Shown piece after piece: positions 1 to 6,900 of a DNA stretch of 19,539 bases. Under the pieces are notes generated by a model that was not told where the DNA came from, did no database searches, and saw nothing but the letters and a program-made list of their open reading frames with translations. Positions within the stretch are counted from its first letter, which is position 1. Each line of letters begins with the position of its first letter. Origin of the DNA: Acidobacteriota bacterium (lineage in GTDB: Bacteria; Acidobacteriota; Terriglobia; Terriglobales; Acidobacteriaceae). The position numbers were made by a program, and so were the translations under genes. The DNA lies in the NCBI GenBank assembly GCA_021810815.1, contig JAJZHR010000004.1, positions 1-19,539 on the forward strand. The letters are read 5' to 3'.

Positions 1-1
1 G

Positions 2-1573
2 GACCGGCTCTACACAGAGGCTTCCCTGCCCCCCCGCTACGATCCCGGCCTGCCGGGCCAGCCTCCCTACACGCGCGGCATCCACGCCACCGGCTATCGC
101 GGCAAGCTCTGGACCATGCGCCAGTTCTCCGGCTTCGCATCTCCAGAGGAGACCAACGCGCGGTACAAATACCTGCTGGCCAACGGAGGCAGCGGCCTCA
201 GCGTCGCCTTCGACCTGCCCACGCTGATGGGCCTGGACTCCGACGATCCGCAGTCCGAGGGCGAGGTGGGCAAGTGCGGCGTCGCCATCGATTCGCTCGA
301 GGACATGGAAACCCTCTTCGATGGCATCGACCTCGAAGCCACCACCGTCTCCATGACCATCAACTCCCCAGCCAGCGTCCTGTGGGCCATGTATCTCGCC
401 GTCGCGGAGAAGCAGGGGGCGGAATGGAGCAAGATCTCCGGCACGCTGCAAAACGACATTCTGAAGGAGTACATCGCGCAGAAGGAGTACATCTACCCGC
501 CTGCGCCGAGCATGCGCCTGGTCATCGACACCATCGAGTTCGGCGCCCTGCGCACGCCGCGATTCAACCCCATTTCGCTCTCCGGCTACCACATCCGAGA
601 GGCCGGATCGACCGCCCTGCAGGAACTCGCCTTCACGCTCTACGACGGCATCGAGTACATCGAGTGGGCGCTGCGGCGCGGCATGCGCGTGGACGACTTC
701 GCACCGCGCCTCAGCTTCTTCTTCAACTCGCACAGCGACTTCTTCGAGGAGATCGCAAAGTTCCGCGCTGCCCGCAAAATCTGGTGCCGCGTCATGGCCG
801 AGCGCTTCGGCGCGAAGAATCCAAAGTCGCTGCTGATGCGATTCCACACCCAGACCGCCGGAGTTTCTCTCACAGCGCAGCAGCCCAAGAACAACATCGC
901 GCGCACCGCGCTGCAGGCGCTCGCCGCCGTTCTGGGAGGCACGCAGTCCCTGCACACCGACAGCTACGACGAGGCGCTCGCCCTGCCCACCGAAGACGCA
1001 GCCCGCATCGCCCTGCGGACGCAGCAAATCATCGCCTTCGAGTCCGGCGTGGCCGACACCACCGACCCGCTTGGCGGCTCCTACTACGTGGAACGTCTGA
1101 CGCTGGACATGGAACGTGGAGCGTTCGACTATTTCGCCCGCCTGGATGCTCTGGGCGGCATGGTGAAGGCCATCGAGCTTGGCTATCCGCAAAAGGAGAT
1201 CGCCGAGGCCAGCTACCGCTACCAGCGCGAGGTCGAGGCAAAGGAAAAGATCATCGTCGGCGTGAACGATTTCGTCGTCGAGGAGACGCTGCCGCAGACC
1301 CTCTACATCGGCGAGGAGGTTCGCGCGGCGCAGACGGAGAAACTCCAGCGCCTGCGCGCCCGCCGCTCGGCAGAAGAAGTGCGGCGCTCTCTGGCCGCCC
1401 TGAAAGAAGCCGCCCGCCACATTCCCGCAACATCCTCCGCACCCGGGGAACTGAGCGCAGCCAACACCATGCCCTTCATCCTCGATTGCGTTCGCGCCTA
1501 CTGCACAGTCGGCGAAATCTGCGCGGCCCTCAAGGAAATCTTCGGAGCCTACGAGGAAAGCCCCTGGGCTTGA
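2..1573 (+). CDS. B12-dependent acyl-CoA mutase large subunit, probably isobutyryl-CoA mutase IcmA type (5' end outside window)
   Basis: This is the TIM-barrel catalytic subunit of the methylmalonyl-CoA mutase family. The reading frame is open from base 2, so the start lies upstream; the ATG at 116 is internal because clear family sequence (PYTRGIHATGYRGKLWTM) precedes it. Family motifs include SVAFDLPTLMG, GEVGKCGVAIDSLEDME, SGYHIREAG, RFHTQTAG, GGTQSLHT and DPLGGSYYVE. No cobalamin-binding domain follows; it is encoded separately at 2395-2847. At the position of methylmalonyl-CoA mutase Tyr89 there is Phe (RQFSGF, codon 125-127), and at the position of Arg207 there is Gln (IAQKEYIYPP, codon 479-481). 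Phe plus Gln is the published pattern of isobutyryl-CoA mutase IcmA, which interconverts isobutyryl-CoA and n-butyryl-CoA. Family membership is certain; the substrate is inferred from an alignment made by eye. The last 25 bases of coding sequence before the final base of the Ala codon recur at 2370-2394. Confidence 0.93.
   Translation, partial: DRLYTEASLPPRYDPGLPGQPPYTRGIHATGYRGKLWTMRQFSGFASPEETNARYKYLLANGGSGLSVAFDLPTLMGLDSDDPQSEGEVGKCGVAIDSLEDMETLFDGIDLEATTVSMTINSPASVLWAMYLAVAEKQGAEWSKISGTLQNDILKEYIAQKEYIYPPAPSMRLVIDTIEFGALRTPRFNPISLSGYHIREAGSTALQELAFTLYDGIEYIEWALRRGMRVDDFAPRLSFFFNSHSDFFEEIAKFRAARKIWCRVMAERFGAKNPKSLLMRFHTQTAGVSLTAQQPKNNIARTALQALAAVLGGTQSLHTDSYDEALALPTEDAARIALRTQQIIAFESGVADTTDPLGGSYYVERLTLDMERGAFDYFARLDALGGMVKAIELGYPQKEIAEASYRYQREVEAKEKIIVGVNDFVVEETLPQTLYIGEEVRAAQTEKLQRLRARRSAEEVRRSLAALKEAARHIPATSSAPGELSAANTMPFILDCVRAYCTVGEICAALKEIFGAYEESPWA
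1545..1569. repeat. 25-bp direct repeat, left copy (3' end of the mutase gene)
   Basis: Bases 1545-1569 are identical to 2370-2394. With one mismatch (1570 T against 2395 A) the match extends to 31 bp (1545-1575 and 2370-2400). It encodes the C-terminal residues AYEESPW plus most of the last Ala codon. The two copies flank the vapBC segment. Confidence 0.95.
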
Positions 1574-1582
1574 TTTGGCAAC

Positions 1583-1969
1583 TCACGCTTCTTCGTGGAA
1601 AACCAATTCCGGCATCGGGAAATCGCGGCGGTTATCGGTGAAAAGCACCATGGTGTGAGTCATGGCTGTAGCCGCGATCATCGCATCGGGAACGGAGAGG
1701 GTCACGCCTTTTCTTGCAAAAGCGTATTTCGTCTTCCCGGCGAGCGTTGCAATCTCGCGGCTCACGTCGATCAACTCAAGCTGCGAGAGCACCAAATCAG
1801 CGACCCCCTCTTCTTCAGGACGCAAACCGGCAAAGATCTCAAGAACGGTGACGGTGGAGCAGCAGAGGCGCTTGCCCGCAAGGAGCAGACGCAGCAGTGC
1901 TTCCTTCTTGCCGCGCCGTGCGTTGATTGCGTCGATCAGGATGTTGGTGTCAAGCAGATATGCGTCCAT
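1583..1969 (-). CDS. vapC: VapC-type PIN-domain ribonuclease toxin
   Basis: A 128-residue PIN-domain protein, the usual length for VapC. The four acidic metal-binding positions expected of the family are visible: Asp7 in YLLDTNILID, Glu44 in TVLEIFAG, Asp95 in SVPDAMIAA and Asp112 in LFTDNRRDF. VapC toxins are Mg-dependent endoribonucleases that block translation, often by cutting initiator tRNA or rRNA; the target here cannot be read from sequence. I chose the ATG at 1969 because the PIN fold begins immediately there; the frame is open upstream to 2080, but that part is out-of-frame vapB sequence. The start overlaps the end of vapB by 20 bp, typical of translationally coupled antitoxin-toxin pairs. 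The stop lies only 13 bp from the left repeat copy. The gene points against the flanking mutase genes. Confidence 0.9.
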   Translation of the reverse strand: MDAYLLDTNILIDAINARRGKKEALLRLLLAGKRLCCSTVTVLEIFAGLRPEEEGVADLVLSQLELIDVSREIATLAGKTKYAFARKGVTLSVPDAMIAATAMTHTMVLFTDNRRDFPMPELVFHEEA

Positions 1970-2252
1970 GCGCCCCGACTCTCTTGCGGCGGCCGGTTTC
2001 GATGCGAAGATCCTGTTGGCGCATTGCACGCACCCATTCCGCCGATCCATTTTCCCATTCGGGGTGCTTGGCGGAATCAATCAGCGCGCCCGGACGCTTC
2101 AACAGATCCATCAAAGCCTGGCGCTTCAACTCTCGGTCAACCACCTCGGCCAGGAACTGGCTCCGCTCCCGCTTCCCAACGCGCGCGTCGATGGCCTTCA
2201 CCATCGCCCTGGGCAGGACTACATGCGTGCGCATCATGGCCGGCTTGCTCAT
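1950..2252 (-). CDS. vapB: VapB-type ribbon-helix-helix antitoxin
   Basis: A 100-residue basic protein directly upstream of and overlapping vapC. The N-terminal part (about residues 8-45, RTHVVLPRAMVKAIDARVG followed by SQFLAEVVDRELKRQ) fits a ribbon-helix-helix DNA-binding unit: a short strand, then two helices. The C-terminal half contains HPEW and SAEWVRAMRQQD, resembling segments with which such antitoxins wrap their PIN toxin, and ends in an Arg-rich tail. It should neutralise VapC and repress its own promoter in the 117 bp upstream (2253-2369). A possible promoter there on the minus strand is TTGCAA, 17 bases, then GATATC, which is weak evidence. Met6 and Met7 are alternative starts. 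Assignment rests on fold pattern and gene context, not on a database match. Confidence 0.82.
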   Translation of the reverse strand: MSKPAMMRTHVVLPRAMVKAIDARVGKRERSQFLAEVVDRELKRQALMDLLKRPGALIDSAKHPEWENGSAEWVRAMRQQDLRIETGRRKRVGAHGRISA

Positions 2253-2369
2253 GGGATTAAGGTATCACACAGAAAATCACGCCTCGCTGCCGTCCGATAT
2301 CGCTGTGCGAATGCCTGTTTGCAACATTTTCGGCGCGATTGGAGTTGCGATCGAGGCAGTCTTCTGACT

Positions 2370-2394
2370 GAGCCTACGAGGAAAGCCCCTGGGC
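2370..2394. repeat. 25-bp direct repeat, right copy (5' of the mutase small subunit)
   Basis: Identical to 1545-1569. In this copy the sequence continues GCATGATT, so the duplicated mutase C-terminal codons still end in Ala-stop (TGA at 2396-2398). This appears to be the original junction, because the following ATG is in frame with the cobalamin-binding subunit. Confidence 0.95.
2379..2385 (+). promoter_or_regulatory. Ribosome binding site of the mutase small subunit
   Basis: AGGAAAG, within ACGAGGAAAG, lies 9 bases before the ATG at 2395 and is wholly inside the right repeat copy. No comparable site precedes the alternative ATG at 2431, so this site decides the preferred start. Confidence 0.5.
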
Positions 2395-2847
2395 ATGATT
2401 GCCCCGTGCCACGTATACTCATCAGTTGCCATGGCCACCGCCCCGCCAATCCGCGTTCTCGTAGCCAAACCCGGCCTGGACGGCCATGACCGCGGCGCGA
2501 AGGTGATCGCCCGCGCCCTGCGCGATGCTGGCATGGAGGTCATCTACACCGGCCTGCGCCAGACGCCGGAGATGATCGTCAACGCCGCCTTGCAGGAGGA
2601 CGTGGACTGCATCGGCCTCTCGATCCTGTCCGGAGCGCACAATGCCATCATCCCGCGCGTCGCCGCCCTGCTGAAAGAGCGCGGCGCGGAGGACATCCTG
2701 CTCATACTCGGCGGAACAATCCCGGAGCAGGACGCCCCCGCCCTCAAGGCCGCCGGCGTAGCCGCCATCTTCGGCCCCGGAACTCCGCTGGAAACCACGG
2801 TCGACTTCATCCGCTCCCATGTGAAGCCCCGCAGCGTCGCCCTGTAG
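2395..2847 (+). CDS. Cobalamin-binding small subunit of acyl-CoA mutase (IcmB-like)
   Basis: A 150-residue protein that is a stand-alone B12-binding domain of the mutase family. It shows the DxHxxG signature (PGLDGHDRGAKV), whose His supplies the lower axial ligand to cobalt, followed by GLSILSGAH and LLILGGTIP, which line the nucleotide-tail pocket. It should pair with the large subunit at 2-1573. Start choice: ATG 2395 has an AGGAAAG site at proper spacing and overlaps the old mutase stop as ATGA. ATG 2431 gives a 138-residue protein that starts closer to the conserved domain (MATAPPIRVLVAKPG) but has no visible ribosome site, so the start is uncertain. The vapBC insertion now separates it from its partner by 821 bp, so it may need its own promoter or read-through of antisense vapBC. 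Confidence 0.93.
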   Translation: MIAPCHVYSSVAMATAPPIRVLVAKPGLDGHDRGAKVIARALRDAGMEVIYTGLRQTPEMIVNAALQEDVDCIGLSILSGAHNAIIPRVAALLKERGAEDILLILGGTIPEQDAPALKAAGVAAIFGPGTPLETTVDFIRSHVKPRSVAL

Positions 2848-2926
2848 CCCCGTCTACACTGGAGCCGCACTCTGCCTTGGAGCCATAGTCCGCTCTGCAG
2901 CCGCAGTCAGGGCTTGTAGCCCTTGA
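2848..2926. other. Convergent junction with an imperfect stem-loop, possible weak terminator
   Basis: Only 59 bp separate the convergent stops of the mutase small subunit (+) and the esterase (-). An imperfect hairpin (TCAGGGCT, loop TGT, AGCCCTTGA, one bulge) spans 2907-2926 and includes the esterase stop codon. Neither strand has a convincing T-run after it, so a terminator role is doubtful. Confidence 0.25.
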
Positions 2927-3842
2927 CGTCCTTCCCCTTTGCCGATAAATAACGCTTCACCGGGTCCTTCTTCAGCCCTTTCAGGCCGGAAACGACGCAC
3001 CTCGCGTTCAACTGCGCTCCAATCAGGCTGGTGTGCGTGTGCGGGTCGCCGAACAGCGGCTCGACCGCCGCCTGCCCCAAAGCGTCGTAGCGGCGCGCGA
3101 TGATTTCGTTCAGATCGACGAAAGCGACGCCCTGCTTCTCCGCCACCTGACGCGCCCATCCGCCGTAGTTGTCTGCATTGCGAACCACTTTGCCGTTTTT
3201 CCAGATCTTGCGCGGGATGGGAGAGCAGATGATCGGTGTCGCTCCCTTGGCCCTGGTGTCCGTCACATATTTCGTCATGTACCAGCCGTAGGTATGCACC
3301 GTCTCATGCTTCTTCAGGATGGGATTCTCGATCTCCTTCGACTCGTCGCCGACGCCGGGAATGGTTCCCCGGGCGCGGCTGGTGTCGTCGAGCGGGCCAG
3401 AGTCGTTATGGCCGAACTGCATGATGACGAAGTCGCCCGGCTTGATCATCGCCAGATCGCGATCCCAGTGGCCGCCGTTGATGAAGGTCCGGCTGCTGAG
3501 GCCGCCTATCGCCCGGTTCACCACATTGATTTTGTTGGTGTCGAAGTAGGGTGCGATCTCGTCGCCCCATCCCCACTGTCCGCCAGCGCCGTCGCCATGT
3601 CCGTTGCGCACAGTGGAGTCGCCGATCAGCCACAGGGTCGGCAGCTTCGGATTCGCTGGCACCGCAAGGTGCAGCCGCTCCTCAAAGCGAAGGTCGGCAG
3701 CTCCGGGGTCTGTGCTGATGGGAGTGGTCGCCTGTGCGGGAGCCGCAGATGTAGGTGCTTGCGCATTCCCGGAAAGAAGACCGAAAAGGAAAATAGCTGG
3801 CAAAAAGAGAAAGCTGAAGATCGATTTTGCGGAACGCGGCAC
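2907..3842 (-). CDS. Secreted SGNH-hydrolase, rhamnogalacturonan acetylesterase-like (CE12 type)
   Basis: A 311-residue protein with a signal peptide (residues 1-29, hydrophobic FLFLPAIFLFGLLSG, likely cut after AQA). SGNH blocks are visible: WLIGDSTVRNG with nucleophile Ser76, AIGGLSSRTF with the block II Gly, FGHNDSGP with Asn146, and GDPHTHTSLIGA (Asp266, His268, His270) near the end. The GWGDEIAPYF and HTYGWYMTKY segments fit rhamnogalacturonan acetylesterases, which remove acetyl groups from sugar backbones in the periplasm or outside the cell. The start is GTG, supported by a strong CAGGAGGG site 8 bases upstream; there is no ATG at the signal peptide. It lies 71 bp downstream of bcsC on the same strand and is probably the last gene of the cellulose cluster. 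Whether it acts on pectin or on the exported glucan cannot be told from sequence. Confidence 0.85.
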   Translation of the reverse strand: MPRSAKSIFSFLFLPAIFLFGLLSGNAQAPTSAAPAQATTPISTDPGAADLRFEERLHLAVPANPKLPTLWLIGDSTVRNGHGDGAGGQWGWGDEIAPYFDTNKINVVNRAIGGLSSRTFINGGHWDRDLAMIKPGDFVIMQFGHNDSGPLDDTSRARGTIPGVGDESKEIENPILKKHETVHTYGWYMTKYVTDTRAKGATPIICSPIPRKIWKNGKVVRNADNYGGWARQVAEKQGVAFVDLNEIIARRYDALGQAAVEPLFGDPHTHTSLIGAQLNARCVVSGLKGLKKDPVKRYLSAKGKDVKGYKP

Positions 3843-3867
3843 GTGCGAGCCCTCCTGAAATGAGGGG
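3843..3867 (-). promoter_or_regulatory. Esterase ribosome binding site inside a small inverted repeat
   Basis: On the minus strand the site AGGAGGG sits 8 bases before the GTG start. CCCTC (3850-3854) and GAGGG (3862-3866) are complementary across a 7-base loop, so the site would be partly paired in the RNA. The pairing is only five bases long. Confidence 0.45.
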
Positions 3868-3913
3868 CCAGTATAACGGTCAGAATGCTATTTTTGCACG
3901 GAAAATATTCCGG

Positions 3914-6900
3914 CTAGGGAACACGCAGAGGCCGGAAGCCCTCATACGGGAACAGACCGGTCGGGTAGTCCACCGTGGGCACCTGCGCACGGAACAGATA
4001 GCGGACGAAGAAGCCGCCGGTGACCGTGTTGTAGTTGTTCGTGTTGTTGCCGCTCAGGAATCCGCCAACGTACCAGTGGTCCGCGATCCGGTACGATCCC
4101 TCGCCATTGATGTTGTAGTTGAAACCAGCGTCGGTCGTGATCGGAGTAAAGGGATTGTTGTTGGCCGTCTGCAAAGGAACATCCAGCGGAAAATACGGCG
4201 CGTTGTCCTCCTGGAAGGCCTGAACGCCGATGCCGCCGGAGACCAGATAGTGCCAGTCCGTCTTGTAATGGCCGATGAAGGTGATGGGAACGGAGGCCAG
4301 GAAGTATGCCTCCGGGCTGAAGTAGCCTCCCTGGCCATAGGTGAAGCCGAGCTCGTTGTACCTGAAATGCTCGCCGAAGAAGTTCGCGCCGATCTGCAGG
4401 TTGCCGTAGCCCGGGAAGGTGTGGACCAGGAAATACGCCCCCATATTGCCCTCGAACATGGTGTTGTCGAGCACATGGTACCCGGTCAACTGCGCTCCGT
4501 CGCCGCTGACGAAGAAGCCTGCGCGCTCATTGCCGAAATCCGCGCGCACGCCGCCGCCAGTCGAAATAACTCCGCCCCAGATGTTGCCGGAGTAGACGTT
4601 GGTCGCCGTTCCGGGATCGCGCAGCCCAGCGTAGGAGAGCTGCGTCTCCTCCACCGGCTCCCTGTTGCCGAAGATCGTGATGGGGCCGCCGGCGATCTTC
4701 CACCGGAAGCGCGCCGTGATGTTGGAGACGAGAAACTCGTAGGGCGTATAGCCCGCGGCGACGCCGAAATTCGCGGTGGTCAGTTGCAATTCGCCACTGA
4801 CGCCGCTTGCAAGTTGCTGGCCAGAGGCAGCCCCTGCCGGAAGCGTGCCGAGCCGCTGTCCGCTGGTTCCATCGTTGATGCCGGAGTTCAGGAAGACGGC
4901 GCGCGGAATGATCGTGACCCGCAGCGTCTTGCCCAGAACCCCTGATGCCTCAAACGGCGCTTCGAGATCGGTCAGCCTATCGAACCCGGGTGTGCCGCTG
5001 CGGTAGCGAGCGATGCCCGTTCCGCCGAGCCATCCGCTATAGGACGCCTCCAGCGAGGCCAGATCCTGCTCCGCCTGCTGTCTTGGAGTCAGCGCAACCG
5101 GCACCTGCGCCGCCGCCTGCGGGTCGTAGGGACCGCGCAATGGCGGCAGGTTGCGCTGCATCAACTCATTGTCCGTCGGCGGCGGCCCCAGCGGATATGG
5201 CCCGGTGGGCTGTTGCGCAGCGGGGTAGGAACCCTGACCAGCCGGCGCGGGATAGCCAAGCGGCGCGGACTGCGGCTGGCCGTTGTCATACGCGGACGAA
5301 GAGGAACTGCGCGCCCGTCGGGCTCCTCTCTGCGGACTTGCCAACGGCTGCTGGTACTGCTGGCCAAGCTGGCCGCTGAACTGGTCGTTCTGCTGGACAT
5401 CGGCGGCCGATCCAATGGCCGGGCCAGCCGCGTAGCCACCGGCGCCCTGTTGCTGCGCCTGCGCGGCTTGGCGGGGAGTGATGCCGGGCGATGGAGACGT
5501 GTCCGTGCGGGGCTGAGGCACCATACCATCCGGTGCTGGCCCGGGAACCGAATACTGAGCGTTCTGCTCGATTCCGCCATCACTCTGCTCACTTCCACTG
5601 TTCTGATACTGGCCACGGGGAGGATTGCTCTGCCCTGCCATCGAGCGTCCGGCGATGGAACGACCGGGCTTGGACTGCCGCGCCCTGGCGCCAGCTGCCC
5701 GTGCCGCAGCAATGTCAGGATGCGTCGTCGTTGCCTGAGCCGGAGCATTCGGCACATAGCGGATGGTGGGCAGAACGTCGGTCTGCTGCGGCGCATTGGA
5801 ATTCTGGTAGGCCTGCGAAAGATCCGCCTGGGACGGTTGCGCCCTCAGTCCGGAAACCGGAGCCGTCGTCTGCGGCTCCTGCTCGCGGTAGATCTCATAC
5901 GGATCGGGAGGAACCATGGAACCCTGGTAGGAGGCGTTCGATGGCCCATCGTAGGAGCGCGATGCAGGACGCGTGGCGGCTTGGGCAGAAGGAGCCGCGT
6001 ACGCTGGAGACACCCCGGAGCTCTCGGGCTGGCTCCTCTGAGCGTCTTCGGTCGCTCGCCGAATCTGCTCGCGCTGGTAGGCCAAAGCAGCGGCCTCGTC
6101 TACCCCGCGCGTGGGATCGCTTGGAAGGTCGTTCTGGATTGCATTGGCCCGCGCCGGGAGAGGCTCTGACCCGCTGCCACTGGAAGTCGCGCCGCTGACG
6201 GGAGTTCCATGCAGCACCGGAACCCTCGGATCGTAGGGAACATAGGCTCCATAGACGTCCTGCGACTGCGAGGGCTGCGCAGCCGACCGGGAACCACCGC
6301 GAGGCTGAGAAGCGTCGCGAGCCTGGGATCCGTCACGGGCCTGGGGCTCGTCGTAGGAGGCGTTGCCCAGTTGCGGCGTCGCCTGCAAGGTGTAGTGCGG
6401 GACGCTGGCTCCATCTGCGGAGTTGCTCTTGTTCGAGCGCTGGCGGCCATACGGCTGCGGCGAGAGAGATCCAGGCTCAGCGCCAGAAGCCTGAGCAGAA
6501 GACGCTCCGGGATAGTAGCCGACCGACTGCGGCGGCGCATAGGTGGATGGCAGGTCGTCGGCGGCTTGTGGTTCGTAGCTCGCGCGATAGGAACTCCCCG
6601 CGGCCACAGGTGCGTACGCCTGTGGAGGAGGCAGGCTGTCGGGCAGTTGGCCACCCTGATTCTCGGCCTGGGGAACATAGTCCCTCAGCCGGCCGCTGCC
6701 CTGTCCGGTTCCCTGCTGACCGCCCTGCATCCCTTGCGCGGGAGGCATCGTCTGCATCTGGCTTCCGGGCATCTGTGCTCCGGGCGTGTAGTAGCCCGGA
6801 TTCTGGCCTGAATTCTGCGCAGGATAGCCGCCGGGCGCGTTGTACCCCCCGTTGGCAGCGGCTCCGCTGGAGATCACCACCGGCGCCTGGCCGTAGGCGT

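Larger units (their letters stand above)
1570..2394. mobile_element. 825-bp inserted segment carrying vapBC, bounded by a 25-bp duplication
   Basis: The interval from the end of the left repeat copy to the end of the right copy is 825 bp. It holds only the minus-strand vapB and vapC genes plus about 117 bp upstream of vapB. No transposase, integrase or resolvase is present. A 7-bp inverted repeat GCAACTC lies near both ends (1578-1584 and, inverted, 2342-2348), but it is short enough to be chance. Removing the segment restores the mutase large-subunit stop directly overlapping an ATG in frame with the small subunit, which argues that the segment is an insertion. The mechanism is unknown: a small site-specific element, a target duplication or illegitimate recombination would all fit. 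Confidence 0.6.

Noticed and set aside
274..1641. A 455-codon + strand frame overlapping the mutase gene
   Set aside because: It is the +1-shifted shadow of the mutase, with Arg/His-rich nonsense composition.
1970..2080. Longer vapC starting at 2080
   Set aside because: The extra 37 residues are vapB sequence read in another frame; the PIN domain begins exactly at the ATG at 1969.
3827..4945. A 372-codon + strand frame opposite the end of bcsC
   Set aside because: It lies opposite the conserved barrel domain of bcsC and shows no motif or ribosome site.
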